Numbered from the stretch's first letter, positions 24,701 to 34,226 are shown. The stretch: 64,000 nt of DNA from Bacillus tuaregi (GCF_900104575.1 NZ_LT629731.1:196205-260204), one strand, 5' to 3'. The notes: generated from the sequence alone by a model not told the origin. Made by a program: numbers and translations.

Positions 24701-25225
24701 ATGCATCTTACTCTTGCGTTAATTAGTATTTTTGCTGTATGGCTTAGAAAGGATTACCGAGAATGGAAGGAATATTATTCAACGCTGCAGTATATTGCCT
24801 TAGGGAATCTTACCTATAATTTCCTTTGTGCCGAGCATTGGTTATGGCAGCTGTCACCGGATTGGGAATGGTTTAATCATTCATTGCTGGAGGTTGGCCA
24901 TACCTTTATTACGTTTCCATTAAGCATTTTGATGTTTTTGGTGCGTTACCCGGAAGGTAAGGGGAGCTGGAGAATTCTGTGTCACTATTTATTTTGGATT
25001 GGGATTTATGTTGCATTTGAATACATCTTAATGATAAGAGGGAATATCATCTATAAATACGGCTGGGGACTGCAATGGTCAGCCTTATTTGACTGTATCA
25101 TGTTTCCGTTCATGCGGCTCCATTATAAAAAGCCGTTATTTACCTTGATTATTAGTGTCCCTGTCACAATCTTTTTAGTGTGGCTGTTTGACGTACCTGT
25201 ATCAGTACCGATTTCGGAAAGATGA
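24701..25225 (+). CDS. CBO0543-type integral membrane protein
   Basis: This is a membrane protein of about 174 residues with five or so hydrophobic helices and the pattern LRKDYREWKEYYSTLQYIALGNLTYNFLC, then FEYILMIRGNIIYKYGW, which I recognise as the CBO0543 family common in Bacillaceae. Its function is unknown. ATG 24701 is placed seven bases after AAGGAAAG; ATG 24695 is also possible. It lies between a parS site and the copper operon, with no evident link to either. Confidence 0.65.
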   Translation: MHLTLALISIFAVWLRKDYREWKEYYSTLQYIALGNLTYNFLCAEHWLWQLSPDWEWFNHSLLEVGHTFITFPLSILMFLVRYPEGKGSWRILCHYLFWIGIYVAFEYILMIRGNIIYKYGWGLQWSALFDCIMFPFMRLHYKKPLFTLIISVPVTIFLVWLFDVPVSVPISER

Positions 25226-25361
25226 TGGTAAATCGGGGACTGTTTCTTAATGCGTTCACAGCTGTGAATGCGTAAAAATGCAGTCCTTATCTTTATAAGC
25301 TTCTACAGATAGGCACAATCAACAACCATGTATAGTAGGAAATTTTTTTTAAAAAAGGAAC

Positions 25362-25391
25362 TTTACATAGGGTACCCCCGTATACTATAAT
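25362..25391 (+). promoter_or_regulatory. csoR promoter with CsoR-type operator
   Basis: The -35 box TTTACA (25362-25367) and -10 box TATAAT (25386-25391) are spaced 18 bases apart. The spacer holds ATAGGGTACCCCCGTAT (25367-25383), whose G and C tracts match the copper-responsive CsoR operator type. CsoR bound here would block RNA polymerase until Cu(I) releases it. Confidence 0.75.
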
Positions 25392-25413
25392 CAGAATCAA
25401 GGAGGGATCGTCA

Positions 25414-25755
25414 ATGTCATCCGAATTTGAGAAAGACCCTATGCTAGAAGGCGATGATTGCTGTCATTCAGGTGAACGGAAGAGTCATCACTCCGACAAA
25501 ATGAAGAAGAATCTTGAATCCAGATTGAATCGGATTGAGGGTCAGGTTCGGGGCATTAAGCGGCTAATTGAGAGAGATACTTATTGTGATGATGTCATTA
25601 CACAGATTGCTGCTACCCAAGCCGCCTTAAACAGCGTGGCGAAAATCCTTTTGGAAGCCCATATGAAGGAGTGCGTGGTTGATCGTATTCAAAGCGGGGA
25701 TTTAGAGGTTGTTGATGAAGTACTGGTAACAGTCCAAAAATTAATGAAAAAGTAA
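25414..25755 (+). CDS. csoR: Copper-sensing transcriptional repressor CsoR
   Basis: This 113-residue all-helical repressor has the Cu(I) ligand set Cys (DTYCDDV), His and Cys (LEAHMKECV) and the DNA-contacting RLNRIEGQVRGIKRLIE helix. An N-terminal extension of about 30 residues contains CCHSGERKSHHSDK, a further possible metal site. ATG after GGAGGG. It is the first gene of the csoR-copZ-copA operon and 13 bases from copZ. Confidence 0.93.
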   Translation: MSSEFEKDPMLEGDDCCHSGERKSHHSDKMKKNLESRLNRIEGQVRGIKRLIERDTYCDDVITQIAATQAALNSVAKILLEAHMKECVVDRIQSGDLEVVDEVLVTVQKLMKK

Positions 25756-25768
25756 GGAGTCGATCATA

Positions 25769-25975
25769 ATGGAGAAAATTACCCTTAATGTTGAAGGTAT
25801 GTCTTGCGGTCATTGCGTAAAAGCCGTTGAAGGCAGCGTAGGTAAATTAAATGGTGTGGCAAGTGTGAAGGTAAGTCTTGAAAATAAAACAGTTGATGTG
25901 GAATATAATGCAGCTGAAGTTACAGTGGATGCGATTAAGGAAACGATTGACGATCAAGGCTATGATGTAAAATAG
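25769..25975 (+). CDS. copZ: Copper chaperone CopZ
   Basis: This 68-residue HMA-fold protein has the Cu(I) motif GMSCGHC near the start and ends in KETIDDQGYDVK, very like B. subtilis CopZ. It delivers Cu(I) to CopA, encoded 98 bases downstream. ATG with TAAGGAG. Confidence 0.95.
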   Translation: MEKITLNVEGMSCGHCVKAVEGSVGKLNGVASVKVSLENKTVDVEYNAAEVTVDAIKETIDDQGYDVK

Positions 25976-26043
25976 GTGAGTGGGTCAGGAGGAGCGGACA
26001 TGTTTTTTTATAAAACAGACGCTCTCTCTTTTTTAAAGAAAAT

Positions 26044-26060
26044 ATACCCTATGTAGGTAT
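26044..26060 (+). promoter_or_regulatory. Second CsoR-like site, just before copA
   Basis: ATACCC-TATGT-AGGTAT is an inverted repeat of the CsoR type in the copZ-copA gap, 13 bases before the copA start. It could allow separate copper control of copA. Confidence 0.55.
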
Positions 26061-26073
26061 GAGGTGACTGGAA

Positions 26074-28488
26074 ATGAGTGAAAAAACAACGGAAAGTCAG
26101 TTTCAAATCACTGGTATGACGTGTGCGGCGTGCTCAACTCGGGTTGAAAAGGGTCTGAACAAAATGGAGGGCGTACAGGCTGCGAATGTCAACCTGGCTC
26201 TTGAAACCGCTACGGTGAAATATGATGCGGCTGTCATGAGTCCGCTAGAGATTCAGAAAAAGGTCCAGGATCTGGGCTATGATGTGGTGACAGAGAAAAA
26301 GGAATTAGAGATAACCGGTATGACGTGTGTGGCATGCTCAGCCAGAATTGAAAAGGGTTTGAATAAGATGGCTGGAGTCCTGCAGGCCAATGTCAATCTA
26401 GCGTTAGAAAAAGCAACCGTGGAATTCAACCCATCGGCCATTTCCGTGATGGACATGATCCAAAAGGTTGAAAGCCTTGGTTATGGGGCGATTGTTAAAA
26501 GCGAGGAAAATGAGCAGGATGCCGTTGATCACCGACAAAGAGAAATGACCAGGCAGCAAGGAAAATTTATCTTCTCGGCGATTCTTTCCTTCCCGCTTCT
26601 CTGGGCGATGGTAGGACACTTTAGCTTTACCTCCTCCCTCTATGTTCCAGAGGCGTTTATGAACCCGTGGGTCCAGCTGCTGTTAGCGACACCTGTTCAA
26701 TTTTTCATCGGAAAGCAGTTTTATGTCGGAGCCTATAAAGCACTGAAAAATAAAAGTGCGAATATGGATGTCCTGGTTGCTCTTGGAACGTCTGCGGCTT
26801 ATTTCTACAGCTTGTATTTATCGCTTCAAACGATTGGCCGTGACGCTCATTCTGTTGGACTTTACTTTGAAACAAGTGCGGTCTTAATCACGTTAATCAT
26901 TCTTGGGAAATTGTTTGAAGCACGGGCAAAGGGCCGTTCCTCGGAAGCGATAAAGAAGCTGATGGGTCTGCAGGCAAAAACAGCCACGGTAGTCTGGAAC
27001 GGTGAGGAAATGACGGTTCCGCTTGAGGACGTTATCAGCGGGGATGTTTTATTAGTCAAACCTGGCGAGAAAATCCCGGTTGATGGTGAGATTCTAGAAG
27101 GAACGTCGGCCTTGGATGAGTCGATGATTACCGGTGAAAGTGTCCCGGTGGATAAAACGGTCGGGGATACGGTCATCGGCGCAACGATAAATCGAAACGG
27201 CTTTTTGAAAATAAAAGCAACAAAGGTCGGCAAGGAAACCGCGCTGGCGCAAATCATCAAGGTGGTTGAGGAAGCGCAGGGCTCAAAGGCACCAATCCAG
27301 CGCTTGGCTGATTCCATTTCAGGTATTTTTGTTCCGATTGTGGTTGGAATTGCCGTAATCACGTTTTTGATTTGGTATGTATGGGTCGATCCGGGCAACT
27401 TTGCTGAGGCGCTGGAAAAGCTAATTGCGGTCCTTGTCATTGCCTGTCCTTGTGCCTTAGGTCTAGCGACGCCGACCTCGATTATGGCTGGCTCTGGCCG
27501 GGCTGCCGAATATGGCATTCTTTTTAAAGGCGGGGAGCACCTGGAAATGACGCACCGTATTGATACGGTTATTTTAGACAAAACAGGTACGATTACAAAT
27601 GGGAAGCCTGTTCTCACAGATGTTGTGACGGATATGGAGGAAGCGGAGTTCTTGCGCCTTGTCGGCTCGGCGGAAAGGCAATCCGAGCACCCGCTGGCAC
27701 AGGCGATGGTCACAGGGATTAAAGAGAAGAAGATTGGGCTTGCTGATGTGAGCGAGTTTGAAAATATACCCGGCTATGGTATTAGAGCGGTAGTGAATGG
27801 AAAAGTGATTCTCGTCGGTACGCGCCGATTAATGAAGCGGTATGACGTGGAGATTGAACAGGTGCTATCTGTGATGGAAGGCCTTGAAAAGCAAGGGAAA
27901 ACGGCGATGCTCACGGCAGTGGACGGTGTTTATGCCGGACTTGTGGCGGTCGCGGATACGATAAAGGATACGTCAACAGAGGCAATTAAGCGCATGAGGG
28001 ATATGGGTCTTGAGGTCATCATGATCACTGGTGATAACCAGCAAACCGCCCATGCGATTGCGAAGCAGGCTGGTGTTGACTCGGTGATTGCAGAGGTTCT
28101 TCCAGAGGGCAAAGCGGAGGAAGTGAAAAAGCTGCAGGAGCAGGGTAAAAGGGTCGCGATGGTTGGCGATGGTATTAATGATGCCCCGGCACTGGCAGTA
28201 GCTGACATCGGAATGGCGATTGGCACGGGTACAGACGTAGCGATGGAAGCGGCGGACATTACACTGATTCGCGGCGATTTAAACAGCATTGCGGATTCGA
28301 TTAGGATGAGCCATAAAACCATCCGCAATATTAAGCAAAATCTTTTCTGGGCTCTTGCCTATAACAGCATTGGCATTCCCGTTGCAGCGGTCGGATTCTT
28401 GGCGCCGTGGCTTGCTGGGGCAGCCATGGCCTTCAGCTCAGTATCGGTCGTATTGAATGCCCTTCGTCTGCAGAAAGTAAAGCTATAG
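26074..28488 (+). CDS. copA: Copper-exporting P-type ATPase CopA
   Basis: This 804-residue Cu(I) exporter has two N-terminal HMA domains (GMTCAAC and GMTCVAC), TGES, the membrane site [10 protein letters not shown], phosphorylation site [13 protein letters not shown] and [10 protein letters not shown]. All signature residues of the Cu class are present, in contrast to the CPG-type pump at 13443. GTGACTGG-type ribosome site before ATG 26074. It is the third gene of the csoR operon. Confidence 0.95.
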   Translation: MSEKTTESQFQITGMTCAACSTRVEKGLNKMEGVQAANVNLALETATVKYDAAVMSPLEIQKKVQDLGYDVVTEKKELEITGMTCVACSARIEKGLNKMAGVLQANVNLALEKATVEFNPSAISVMDMIQKVESLGYGAIVKSEENEQDAVDHRQREMTRQQGKFIFSAILSFPLLWAMVGHFSFTSSLYVPEAFMNPWVQLLLATPVQFFIGKQFYVGAYKALKNKSANMDVLVALGTSAAYFYSLYLSLQTIGRDAHSVGLYFETSAVLITLIILGKLFEARAKGRSSEAIKKLMGLQAKTATVVWNGEEMTVPLEDVISGDVLLVKPGEKIPVDGEILEGTSALDESMITGESVPVDKTVGDTVIGATINRNGFLKIKATKVGKETALAQIIKVVEEAQGSKAPIQRLADSISGIFVPIVVGIAVITFLIWYVWVDPGNFAEALEKLIAVLVIACPCALGLATPTSIMAGSGRAAEYGILFKGGEHLEMTHRIDTVILDKTGTITNGKPVLTDVVTDMEEAEFLRLVGSAERQSEHPLAQAMVTGIKEKKIGLADVSEFENIPGYGIRAVVNGKVILVGTRRLMKRYDVEIEQVLSVMEGLEKQGKTAMLTAVDGVYAGLVAVADTIKDTSTEAIKRMRDMGLEVIMITGDNQQTAHAIAKQAGVDSVIAEVLPEGKAEEVKKLQEQGKRVAMVGDGINDAPALAVADIGMAIGTGTDVAMEAADITLIRGDLNSIADSIRMSHKTIRNIKQNLFWALAYNSIGIPVAAVGFLAPWLAGAAMAFSSVSVVLNALRLQKVKL

Positions 28489-28505
28489 GGAAGGTGAGAT
28501 GACAG

Positions 28506-28637
28506 TTGAAAAAATGGGTCATTTCCGCAGTTGTCTATTTGTTGGTTGTCGTCGGCGGGTATTATGCTGTTACGGGCTTTTCTGAAGCTCCGAGTGATGG
28601 TTCTGAGCATAATAATACAGAGCTGCATGGAGAATAG
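28506..28637 (+). CDS. 43-residue single-helix membrane peptide at the end of the copper operon
   Basis: The TTG start, with AAGGTGAG seven bases before, gives MKKWVISAVVYLLVVVGGYYAV followed by a polar tail with two histidines. One membrane helix, N-terminus inside by the positive-inside rule. It lies 17 bases after copA and before a terminator, so it is in the same transcript. The short length and ribosome site argue for a real small protein, perhaps a CopA partner; its function is not known. Confidence 0.55.
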   Translation: MKKWVISAVVYLLVVVGGYYAVTGFSEAPSDGSEHNNTELHGE

Positions 28638-28647
28638 GTCTATTAAA

Positions 28648-28683
28648 AGTGATCTCTAGTTTGCGCTAGAGGTCATTTTTTTG
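28648..28683 (+). terminator. Terminator of the copper operon
   Basis: GATCTCTAG / CTAGAGGTC with a six-base loop, then ATTTTTTT. Confidence 0.85.
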
Positions 28684-28724
28684 TCTACATGGTAACAAAT
28701 GAATGTATGAATTCTACCAGGCGT

Positions 28725-28755
28725 GAAAAAAAGGATTGGTTTCTCCAATCCTTTT
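28725..28755 (-). terminator. Terminator of the 28763 minus-strand gene
   Basis: A perfect 11-bp stem AAAAGGATTGG / CCAATCCTTTT; the minus strand continues into a run of T bases. Confidence 0.85.
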
Positions 28756-28762
28756 GCTTATT

Positions 28763-29032
28763 CTAAAAGCGATTCATCATCGTATTTTCTGTACCATAAG
28801 GCATTCTATTTGCTGGATCAACGTTCTGCATCATGCCGCCTTTACCGTGGCAATTATCATACATCTGCTGTAATTGCTCTTCAGACAGCTCTGGATGCAT
28901 TTTTTCCATATAGGGCTTCATTTCTCCAAAGCCTCCTAGAAAACCATTGCTTCCCTCTGCGAAGGCGAATGTACCAGCCCCGCCTAAAATAATAGCACCT
29001 GCTACGATTCCAATGATTAATTTCTTTTTCAT
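28763..29032 (-). CDS. Small secreted or membrane-anchored Met/His-rich protein
   Basis: This 89-residue protein has an N-terminal helix (LIIGIVAGAIILGGAGTFAFA) that could be a signal peptide or anchor. The mature part has MKPYMEKMHPELSEEQLQQMYDNCHGKGGMM, with many Met, His and one Cys. It resembles small Bacillus proteins of unknown function with the same SEEQLxQMYxxCH motif. Being next to the copper operon and Met/His-rich, it may bind Cu; this is inference. Confidence 0.65.
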   Translation of the reverse strand: MKKKLIIGIVAGAIILGGAGTFAFAEGSNGFLGGFGEMKPYMEKMHPELSEEQLQQMYDNCHGKGGMMQNVDPANRMPYGTENTMMNRF

Positions 29033-29182
29033 AGCCTAACAGCTCCTTCCCATATAACTATCATAGCCTTAAACTTTCGAGAATGTATTCAGAAACTATG
29101 GAGAAATTGTTAAGATTAATAGAAAAAAATCTGGTTGCTTACCTTTAATGGTGAGAAATGGCAGTTGCCGTTGGAAAAGAAA

Positions 29183-29198
29183 TGTTTCACGTGAAACA
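29183..29198. other. Second parS site
   Basis: TGTTTCACGTGAAACA, identical to the site at 24553-24568 and 4.6 kb from it. It lies in the 353-bp gap (29033-29385) between the minus-strand small gene and ywdI; nothing else clear is seen in that gap. Confidence 0.92.
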
Positions 29199-29385
29199 TG
29201 TATAATCATTGTGTAACTTTATGTTGCTTAAGGTGGCTGAAGGGAGATTACGGAAAGGAATGCTTAAAGGCTGTAATTTGTTGTAAATTCATGTAGAATA
29301 AAAGAGAATTTGACAGCAGCGGTTGCTGCTATATATGGTAGGATAATAACACCAATGATAATAACAGAATGTTCTGGAGGTAACG

Positions 29386-29664
29386 ATGGATATTTCAGTA
29401 AACAAGCTTCTAGATAAAATCGGAAGGGAGCTGCAGGCAGCGAAGCAGGCAGATTCCGAAGCGAAAATACGTGAGCATGCCTATGCTATGAAGGCTCTTT
29501 GTGAGCTTGTTCTAGAGGAACCGTTACAACATCGACAAGAGATGAGCAGACCGGTTCCACCAATGACAGCAGCACCATTTCAACAACAGCCTATGACCAT
29601 GCAGCCGCAGAAAAAATTACAGGTAGAGGATGGCGCAAACGGCGATTCGATTTTTGACTTTTGA
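29386..29664 (+). CDS. ywdI: YwdI-like conserved protein (DUF5327 type)
   Basis: This 92-residue soluble protein has a helical N-terminus (VNKLLDKIGRELQAAKQADSEAKIREHAYAMKALCELVL) and a Pro/Gln/Met-rich tail ending DSIFDF, as in B. subtilis YwdI. Its function is unknown. ATG with TGGAGG. It is followed by ywdK, the B. subtilis order without ywdJ. Confidence 0.75.
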   Translation: MDISVNKLLDKIGRELQAAKQADSEAKIREHAYAMKALCELVLEEPLQHRQEMSRPVPPMTAAPFQQQPMTMQPQKKLQVEDGANGDSIFDF

Positions 29665-29704
29665 GGACAAAATAGAAGCAAATAGAAAAGGGAGAGGGAA
29701 GAGG

Positions 29705-30076
29705 ATGAAATTATTTGTTGTTTTAGGGGCGATACTGGCAGGCTTATCTGTTGCTCTAGGGGCATTTGGAGCACATATTTTGGATGGAAAGCTTGAGCCA
29801 AAATATATGGATACATGGGGGAAGGCTGTAACGTACCAAATGCTGCACTCGGTTGGCTTATTAATTGTAGGCATTTTGCTTGGTAAAGTACATTCCAGCT
29901 CATTGCTAAACTGGTCAGGCTGGCTGATGTTCATTGGGGTTGTTCTATTCTCTGGCAGCCTTTATGTATTGAGTCTAACGAAAATCAGTGTCCTCGGTGC
30001 GATTACTCCATTAGGCGGAGTATCCTTTATTATTGCCTGGGCGTTAATAGTGATTGCTGCTGTAAAATTTTTATAA
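29705..30076 (+). CDS. ywdK: YwdK-like DUF423 membrane protein
   Basis: This 123-residue protein has four membrane helices and the DUF423 pattern LGAFGAHIL...YQMLHSVGLL...FSGSLYVLSLT...TPLGGVSFIIAW. Its function is unknown. The ATG at 29705 with GAAGAGG is used; a longer reading from 29630 would run into ywdI. A terminator follows. Confidence 0.88.
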   Translation: MKLFVVLGAILAGLSVALGAFGAHILDGKLEPKYMDTWGKAVTYQMLHSVGLLIVGILLGKVHSSSLLNWSGWLMFIGVVLFSGSLYVLSLTKISVLGAITPLGGVSFIIAWALIVIAAVKFL

Positions 30077-30084
30077 GACGAAAG

Positions 30085-30116
30085 AAAGGAGTCTGACATG
30101 AGGTCAGGCTCCTTTT
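30085..30116 (+). terminator. Terminator after ywdK
   Basis: AAAGGAG-TC-TGAC / GTCA-GG-CTCCTTTT stem ending in a short T run. Confidence 0.75.
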
Positions 30117-30191
30117 CATATGAATTAGTGGTCAGCTTTGGAATTAAAGCGGCAGGGGAAATCCGATTACAAACAAAGAAAATGCTTTTCC

Positions 30192-30731
30192 CTATCTAGG
30201 CGGATAAGTAGAAAGTGCAGCAGGCCCCGCAAATGGATACTCGTATTCTAGTTCTTCTTCAAAGGTGACATAGTCGAGATAAACCATTGGCAGTAAAATC
30301 CGCTGTCCTGTCTCTGGATCACTTAGAATTAAATGGTCTCTACCTGCTGCTTCAATGATTCCGACGAAGGTTTTCGCATTCCATTGTGAGTTATTCTCAA
30401 AGGTTGCATAAACAGTTGCTAGTTTCCCTTTGTTCAGGCGCAGGATGTTTTCAATGTAGGATTGCTCTACCGGTAGCATTCCAGGGACCTGTGGACCTCC
30501 TGCCGACGGTACGGCTCCGGTTGGTGGCAGCATGGATCCGGCACCTCCTCCTGCAGGCGGAATCATCGCACCCGGCATCGCACCCGGCATCGCTCCTGGC
30601 ATGGCACCCGGCTGCGGGAAAACGGCTGGCTGCATTGGGCCCATTTGAGCTCCGCCGTAAGAGGGCGTTTTATTTCCGTAAGATGGGTAAGACCTGAAAT
30701 ACCCAAACTGATTATAGTTTTGTTGGCTCAT
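30192..30731 (-). CDS. gerQ: Spore coat protein GerQ
   Basis: This 179-residue protein has the conserved C-terminal GerQ domain (EQSYIENILRLNKGKLATVYATFENNSQWNAKTFVGIIEAAGRDHLILSD...LLPMVYLDYVTFEEE). GerQ is a coat protein crosslinked by transglutaminase and needed to place the cortex hydrolase CwlJ. The N-terminal half is Tyr/Pro/Gly-rich with a GAMP tetrapeptide repeated four times. ATG after GGAGGGAATTAA. In B. subtilis cwlJ is adjacent; here it is not. Confidence 0.9.
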   Translation of the reverse strand: MSQQNYNQFGYFRSYPSYGNKTPSYGGAQMGPMQPAVFPQPGAMPGAMPGAMPGAMIPPAGGGAGSMLPPTGAVPSAGGPQVPGMLPVEQSYIENILRLNKGKLATVYATFENNSQWNAKTFVGIIEAAGRDHLILSDPETGQRILLPMVYLDYVTFEEELEYEYPFAGPAALSTYPPR

Positions 30732-31102
30732 TTAATTCCCTCCTAGTACTCTAATCGCAGGCGGTGAAACCTGCGTATCATAATAAAGAAATGCTTATAG
30801 AATGCAGACCATGTAAGGAACTGGTTCCTCTGAATGACCTGCAAGCGTATTAAGTAATGTCATGCTGTGTATAAATGAAACTCACTAACTGATAGATATG
30901 GGAGGAGAGGGATAAATATGACAAAATTGTAAGACTACCTAAAAATAGTTAGTCCCTTTGACCAGAGGATGGATAGAGGCTAATGAAAAGCTTGGAAATA
31001 GGACCGACAGTCGCTGAGTGGAGGTGGAAGCTGGAAAAATACAAAAAAGCCTCCGAGCGTAATCGGAGACTTCTAGTATGTAAGCATATCTGCTTGATTT
31101 TT
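30732..31102. other. Intergenic region gerQ-chdC
   Basis: This 371-bp gap carries the gerQ promoter region on one side and the chdC terminator on the other. No convincing gene, riboswitch or repeat was found. A promoter for gerQ (sigma-E expected from B. subtilis) could not be placed with confidence. Confidence 0.5.
31042..31068 (-). terminator. Terminator of chdC
   Basis: Minus-strand stem CTCCGA / TCGGAG followed by GCTTTTTTG. Confidence 0.8.
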
Positions 31103-31846
31103 TTATACCTGTAAAAAGGTTTCGATTTTTTCGTCTGCCAGATGGTTACCAACAAAGAAGGAGCCAAATTCACCATAACGTGCACTTACTTCATCGAAGC
31201 GCATTTCATAGACAAGCTTCTTAAATTGTAGAACATCATCTGAGAATAATGTAACGCCCCACTCGTAATCGTCAAAGCCGACAGAGCCGGTAATAATTTG
31301 CTTTACTAGACCTGCATATTGGCGTCCAATCATGCCATGGCTTCTCATCAGGTTCATACGATCCTCCATCGGAAGCATGTACCAGTTATCATTGCCTTGA
31401 CGGCGCTTATCCATTGGATAGAAGCAAATATGCTTTGATTTAGGTAGAATTGGATACAAACGCGCACGAATCTGCGGATTTTGATAGGGGTCTTCTTCAG
31501 AAGACAGATAATTACTTAATTCAACAACAGATACATAGGAATGAGCAGGAATTGTAAATTCAGCTAGCTTTGTTTTATTGAATTCGTTTTCAATTTCATT
31601 AAGCTCTTCCATTGTTGGACGCAAAATCATCATCATGAAATCAGCCTTTTGTCCAACGATAGAGTAAATCACATGACTGCCTTGTTCTTCTTTTTCAGTA
31701 CGGTTCCACTTGTCTACAAGACCTTGAAACTCCTGAATGGCTGCGTCCCTTTCTTCGCTAGGAACCATTTTCCAGGTTGTCCAATCCATTGTACGGAAAT
31801 CATGTAAACAATACCATCCATCGAGTGTTTTTGCTGCTTGGCTCAT
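31103..31846 (-). CDS. chdC: Coproheme decarboxylase ChdC (HemQ, YwfI)
   Basis: This 247-residue protein catalyses the last haem step of Gram-positive bacteria, oxidising coproheme III to haem b with hydrogen peroxide. Family marks are [30 protein letters not shown], the catalytic-tyrosine segment [15 protein letters not shown] and MRSHGMIGR with the haem-ligand His. It lies next to pta as in B. subtilis, divergently transcribed. ATG after AGGAGTGG. Confidence 0.93.
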   Translation of the reverse strand: MSQAAKTLDGWYCLHDFRTMDWTTWKMVPSEERDAAIQEFQGLVDKWNRTEKEEQGSHVIYSIVGQKADFMMMILRPTMEELNEIENEFNKTKLAEFTIPAHSYVSVVELSNYLSSEEDPYQNPQIRARLYPILPKSKHICFYPMDKRRQGNDNWYMLPMEDRMNLMRSHGMIGRQYAGLVKQIITGSVGFDDYEWGVTLFSDDVLQFKKLVYEMRFDEVSARYGEFGSFFVGNHLADEKIETFLQV

Positions 31847-32123
31847 CGATTACCACTCCTTGTTCATACTAACACTTTTCATACACTACTATATCATAGT
31901 TTCTCCATATCCTCATGGATGAAACACGAAAAAATCAGAATCATCATTTTTTGGGATAATAATTGATTATATGTAAATAGTAGTAAAGGGACAATTTTAC
32001 CAATACGAGCAATTATTTAGAAATATTCCAAAAATAGAACATTTATTAGGAAAGTAGCGATTCCTTGAATTTTTGGCTTGGAAGAGTATGCTAATATAGG
32101 GAAATATTAAAGGAGGGTAACTC

Positions 32124-33101
32124 ATGAGTGATTTATTCGAAGGTTTAAAACAAAAACTAACAGGTCAAAACCTGAAGATTGTTTTTCCAGAGGGATCAGA
32201 TGAAAGAATTCTAGCAGCTGCCGGACGTTTGGCAGAGGATAAGGTATTAACACCGATTCTTGTTGGAAATATCGAGCAGATTGAAGCAAAGGCAAAGGAA
32301 TTAAATGTTTCTTTAGAATCAGTGGAAATCTATGACCCAGGCAGCTATGCTGCATTTGATGAGCTTGTAGCATCCTTTGTCGAGCGCCGTAAAGGAAAGG
32401 CGACAGAGGAAGATGCTCGTAAGATTCTTTTAGATGAAAACTACTTTGGCACGATGCTTGTACATACTAATAAAGCAGACGGACTTGTGAGCGGTGCTGC
32501 GCATTCAACGGCTGACACGGTTCGCCCAGCGCTTCAGATTATTAAAACTAAGGAAGGCGTCAGCAAGACCTCTGGTGTGTTCATCATGGTTCGTGACGAT
32601 GAAAGATATGTCTTTGCGGATTGTGCGATTAATATTGCGCCTGACAGCAATGATTTAGCGGAAATTGCGATTGAAAGTGCGAAGACAGCGGAAATGTTTG
32701 ATATCGAGCCGCGTGTGGCAATGCTAAGCTTCTCGACAAAGGGCTCTGCAAAGTCTCCGGAAACGGAAAAGGTTTCAAATGCTGTGGAAGAGGCGAAGAA
32801 GCGTGCTCCAGAATTAGTCCTTGACGGTGAGTTCCAATTTGACGCGGCGTTTGTACCGTCTGTGGCAAAAAGCAAGGCACCAGGCTCTGTTCTTCAAGGG
32901 GATGCGAATGTGTTTGTTTTCCCAAGTCTTGAAGCAGGCAACATCGGCTACAAAATTGCTCAGCGCTTAGGTAACTTTGAAGCAGTAGGTCCGATTCTAC
33001 AAGGACTTAACCGCCCGGTAAACGATCTTTCCCGCGGATGTAACGAAGAGGACGTTTATAAGCTAGCGTTAATTACAGCTGCGCAGGCGTTGAAAAAATA
33101 A
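32124..33101 (+). CDS. pta: Phosphate acetyltransferase
   Basis: This 325-residue Pta interconverts acetyl-CoA and acetyl phosphate in overflow metabolism. Seen: VFPEGSDERILAAAGRLA, VSGAAHSTADTVRPALQIIKT, MLSFSTKGSAKSPETEKV and FPSLEAGNIGYKIAQRLG. The length is that of the short Bacillus enzyme, with no N-terminal regulatory domain. ATG with GGAGGG. Its divergent neighbour chdC matches B. subtilis order. No clear cre box was found in the gap before it. Confidence 0.95.
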   Translation: MSDLFEGLKQKLTGQNLKIVFPEGSDERILAAAGRLAEDKVLTPILVGNIEQIEAKAKELNVSLESVEIYDPGSYAAFDELVASFVERRKGKATEEDARKILLDENYFGTMLVHTNKADGLVSGAAHSTADTVRPALQIIKTKEGVSKTSGVFIMVRDDERYVFADCAINIAPDSNDLAEIAIESAKTAEMFDIEPRVAMLSFSTKGSAKSPETEKVSNAVEEAKKRAPELVLDGEFQFDAAFVPSVAKSKAPGSVLQGDANVFVFPSLEAGNIGYKIAQRLGNFEAVGPILQGLNRPVNDLSRGCNEEDVYKLALITAAQALKK

Positions 33102-33112
33102 GGCTGTGTGTT

Positions 33113-33145
33113 AAAGTGCATCACCTGTGGGTGGTGTGCTTTTTT
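33113..33145 (+). terminator. Terminator after pta
   Basis: AAAGTGCATCACC / GGTGGTGTGCTTT with a four-base loop, followed by TTTTTTA. Confidence 0.8.
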
Positions 33146-33289
33146 ATTATTAAAGGAAAAGTAGACGGTTGATAGTGCCCATTGGGAGGAAGAAGGAGGT
33201 CTGACGGGCACAAAGAACCACCTGCTTTTTTTCTTCATCCTTTTACATGCTATAATGAAGAAATGAAAGCTACAGCAAGGAGATTGAAC

Positions 33290-34129
33290 ATGAAAGATAC
33301 AAAGGATTTATTAGTTCAGGAGCGGTGGAGAGTGATTGACCAGTCTGTCTCCGGTCTTTATATAAGTGCCCTGCAGTCCTTCGGAATGGATGATACACTT
33401 TGTACCTCTGTTGGTGCGGGGACAGCTCCGGCATCGGCGCGGGCATGGGTCCACCAACGGACGGTTGTACTAGGAATACAGGATACCAAGCTTCCTTTTT
33501 TAAAGGAGGGCATCGATTTTTTACAAGAGCAAGACTATGAAGTCATTGTCCGCAATTCCGGCGGTTTGGCGGTTGTGCTCGATGAAGGAGTCCTCAATCT
33601 GACGCTAGTTTTTCCGGAAAAAGAAAAGGGAATTGATATTAATCGCGGCTATGAGGCGATGTGGCAGCTGGTGAAGGATATGTTTGCCGATTTTAACCAA
33701 GAGATTGAAGCCAGAGAAATTATAGGCTCCTATTGTCCTGGCAGCTATGATCTTAGCATGGGCGGACAGAAATTCGCTGGAATTTCACAGCGCAGAATCA
33801 GAAAAGGCGTAGCTGTGCAAATCTATCTTTGCGTCAATGGCAGCGGCAGTGAACGGGCTGAGCTGGTAAAACATTTTTATGAGCTTAGTAAAAAAGAAGA
33901 GGAAACGAAGCAGGTGTATCCGGAAATTATTCCTGAGGTCATGGCGTCGTTGTCAGAGCTGCTTCAGGTTAATTTAACCGTTCAGGACGTGATGCTGCGC
34001 TTTTTACAGGTGCTGCAGGCTAAGTCAGAGCAGCTTTTTACTGCATCACTGTCACCGGAAGAGGTACCGCTGTTCGAAGGCTATAATGAAAGGGTCATAG
34101 AGCGAAATCAAAGGGTGCTGGGCGAGTAA
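33290..34129 (+). CDS. lipL: Octanoyl-[GcvH]:protein N-octanoyltransferase LipL
   Basis: This 279-residue BPL/LplA-type transferase moves octanoyl groups from GcvH to lipoyl domains of 2-oxoacid dehydrogenases. The catalytic cysteine lies in GSYCPGSYD (C149, near the C150 of B. subtilis LipL), with the substrate loop [20 protein letters not shown] 33290 has AAGGAG seven bases before it; the longer reading from 33182 passes through a T-rich leader. A -10 box TATAAT lies at 33251-33256. Same place as B. subtilis ywfL. Confidence 0.92.
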   Translation: MKDTKDLLVQERWRVIDQSVSGLYISALQSFGMDDTLCTSVGAGTAPASARAWVHQRTVVLGIQDTKLPFLKEGIDFLQEQDYEVIVRNSGGLAVVLDEGVLNLTLVFPEKEKGIDINRGYEAMWQLVKDMFADFNQEIEAREIIGSYCPGSYDLSMGGQKFAGISQRRIRKGVAVQIYLCVNGSGSERAELVKHFYELSKKEEETKQVYPEIIPEVMASLSELLQVNLTVQDVMLRFLQVLQAKSEQLFTASLSPEEVPLFEGYNERVIERNQRVLGE

Positions 34130-34189
34130 GGAAGAGGCGTCCGCTAACCGAGTGACTTGGTTGCTAAACTACTAAAAAAGGTCAACAAA

Positions 34190-34214
34190 AAAAGCCGTTA
34201 CCATAACGGCTTTT
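34190..34214. terminator. Bidirectional terminator between lipL and rsfA
   Basis: AAAGCCGTTA-CCA-TAACGGCTTT with A and T runs on both sides; it serves both convergent genes. Confidence 0.88.
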
Positions 34215-34226
34215 CACACAACTACA

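Noticed and set aside
26862-27713. Long minus-strand open frame opposite copA
   Set aside because: It is a shadow of the copA codon pattern with no ribosome site and no family likeness.
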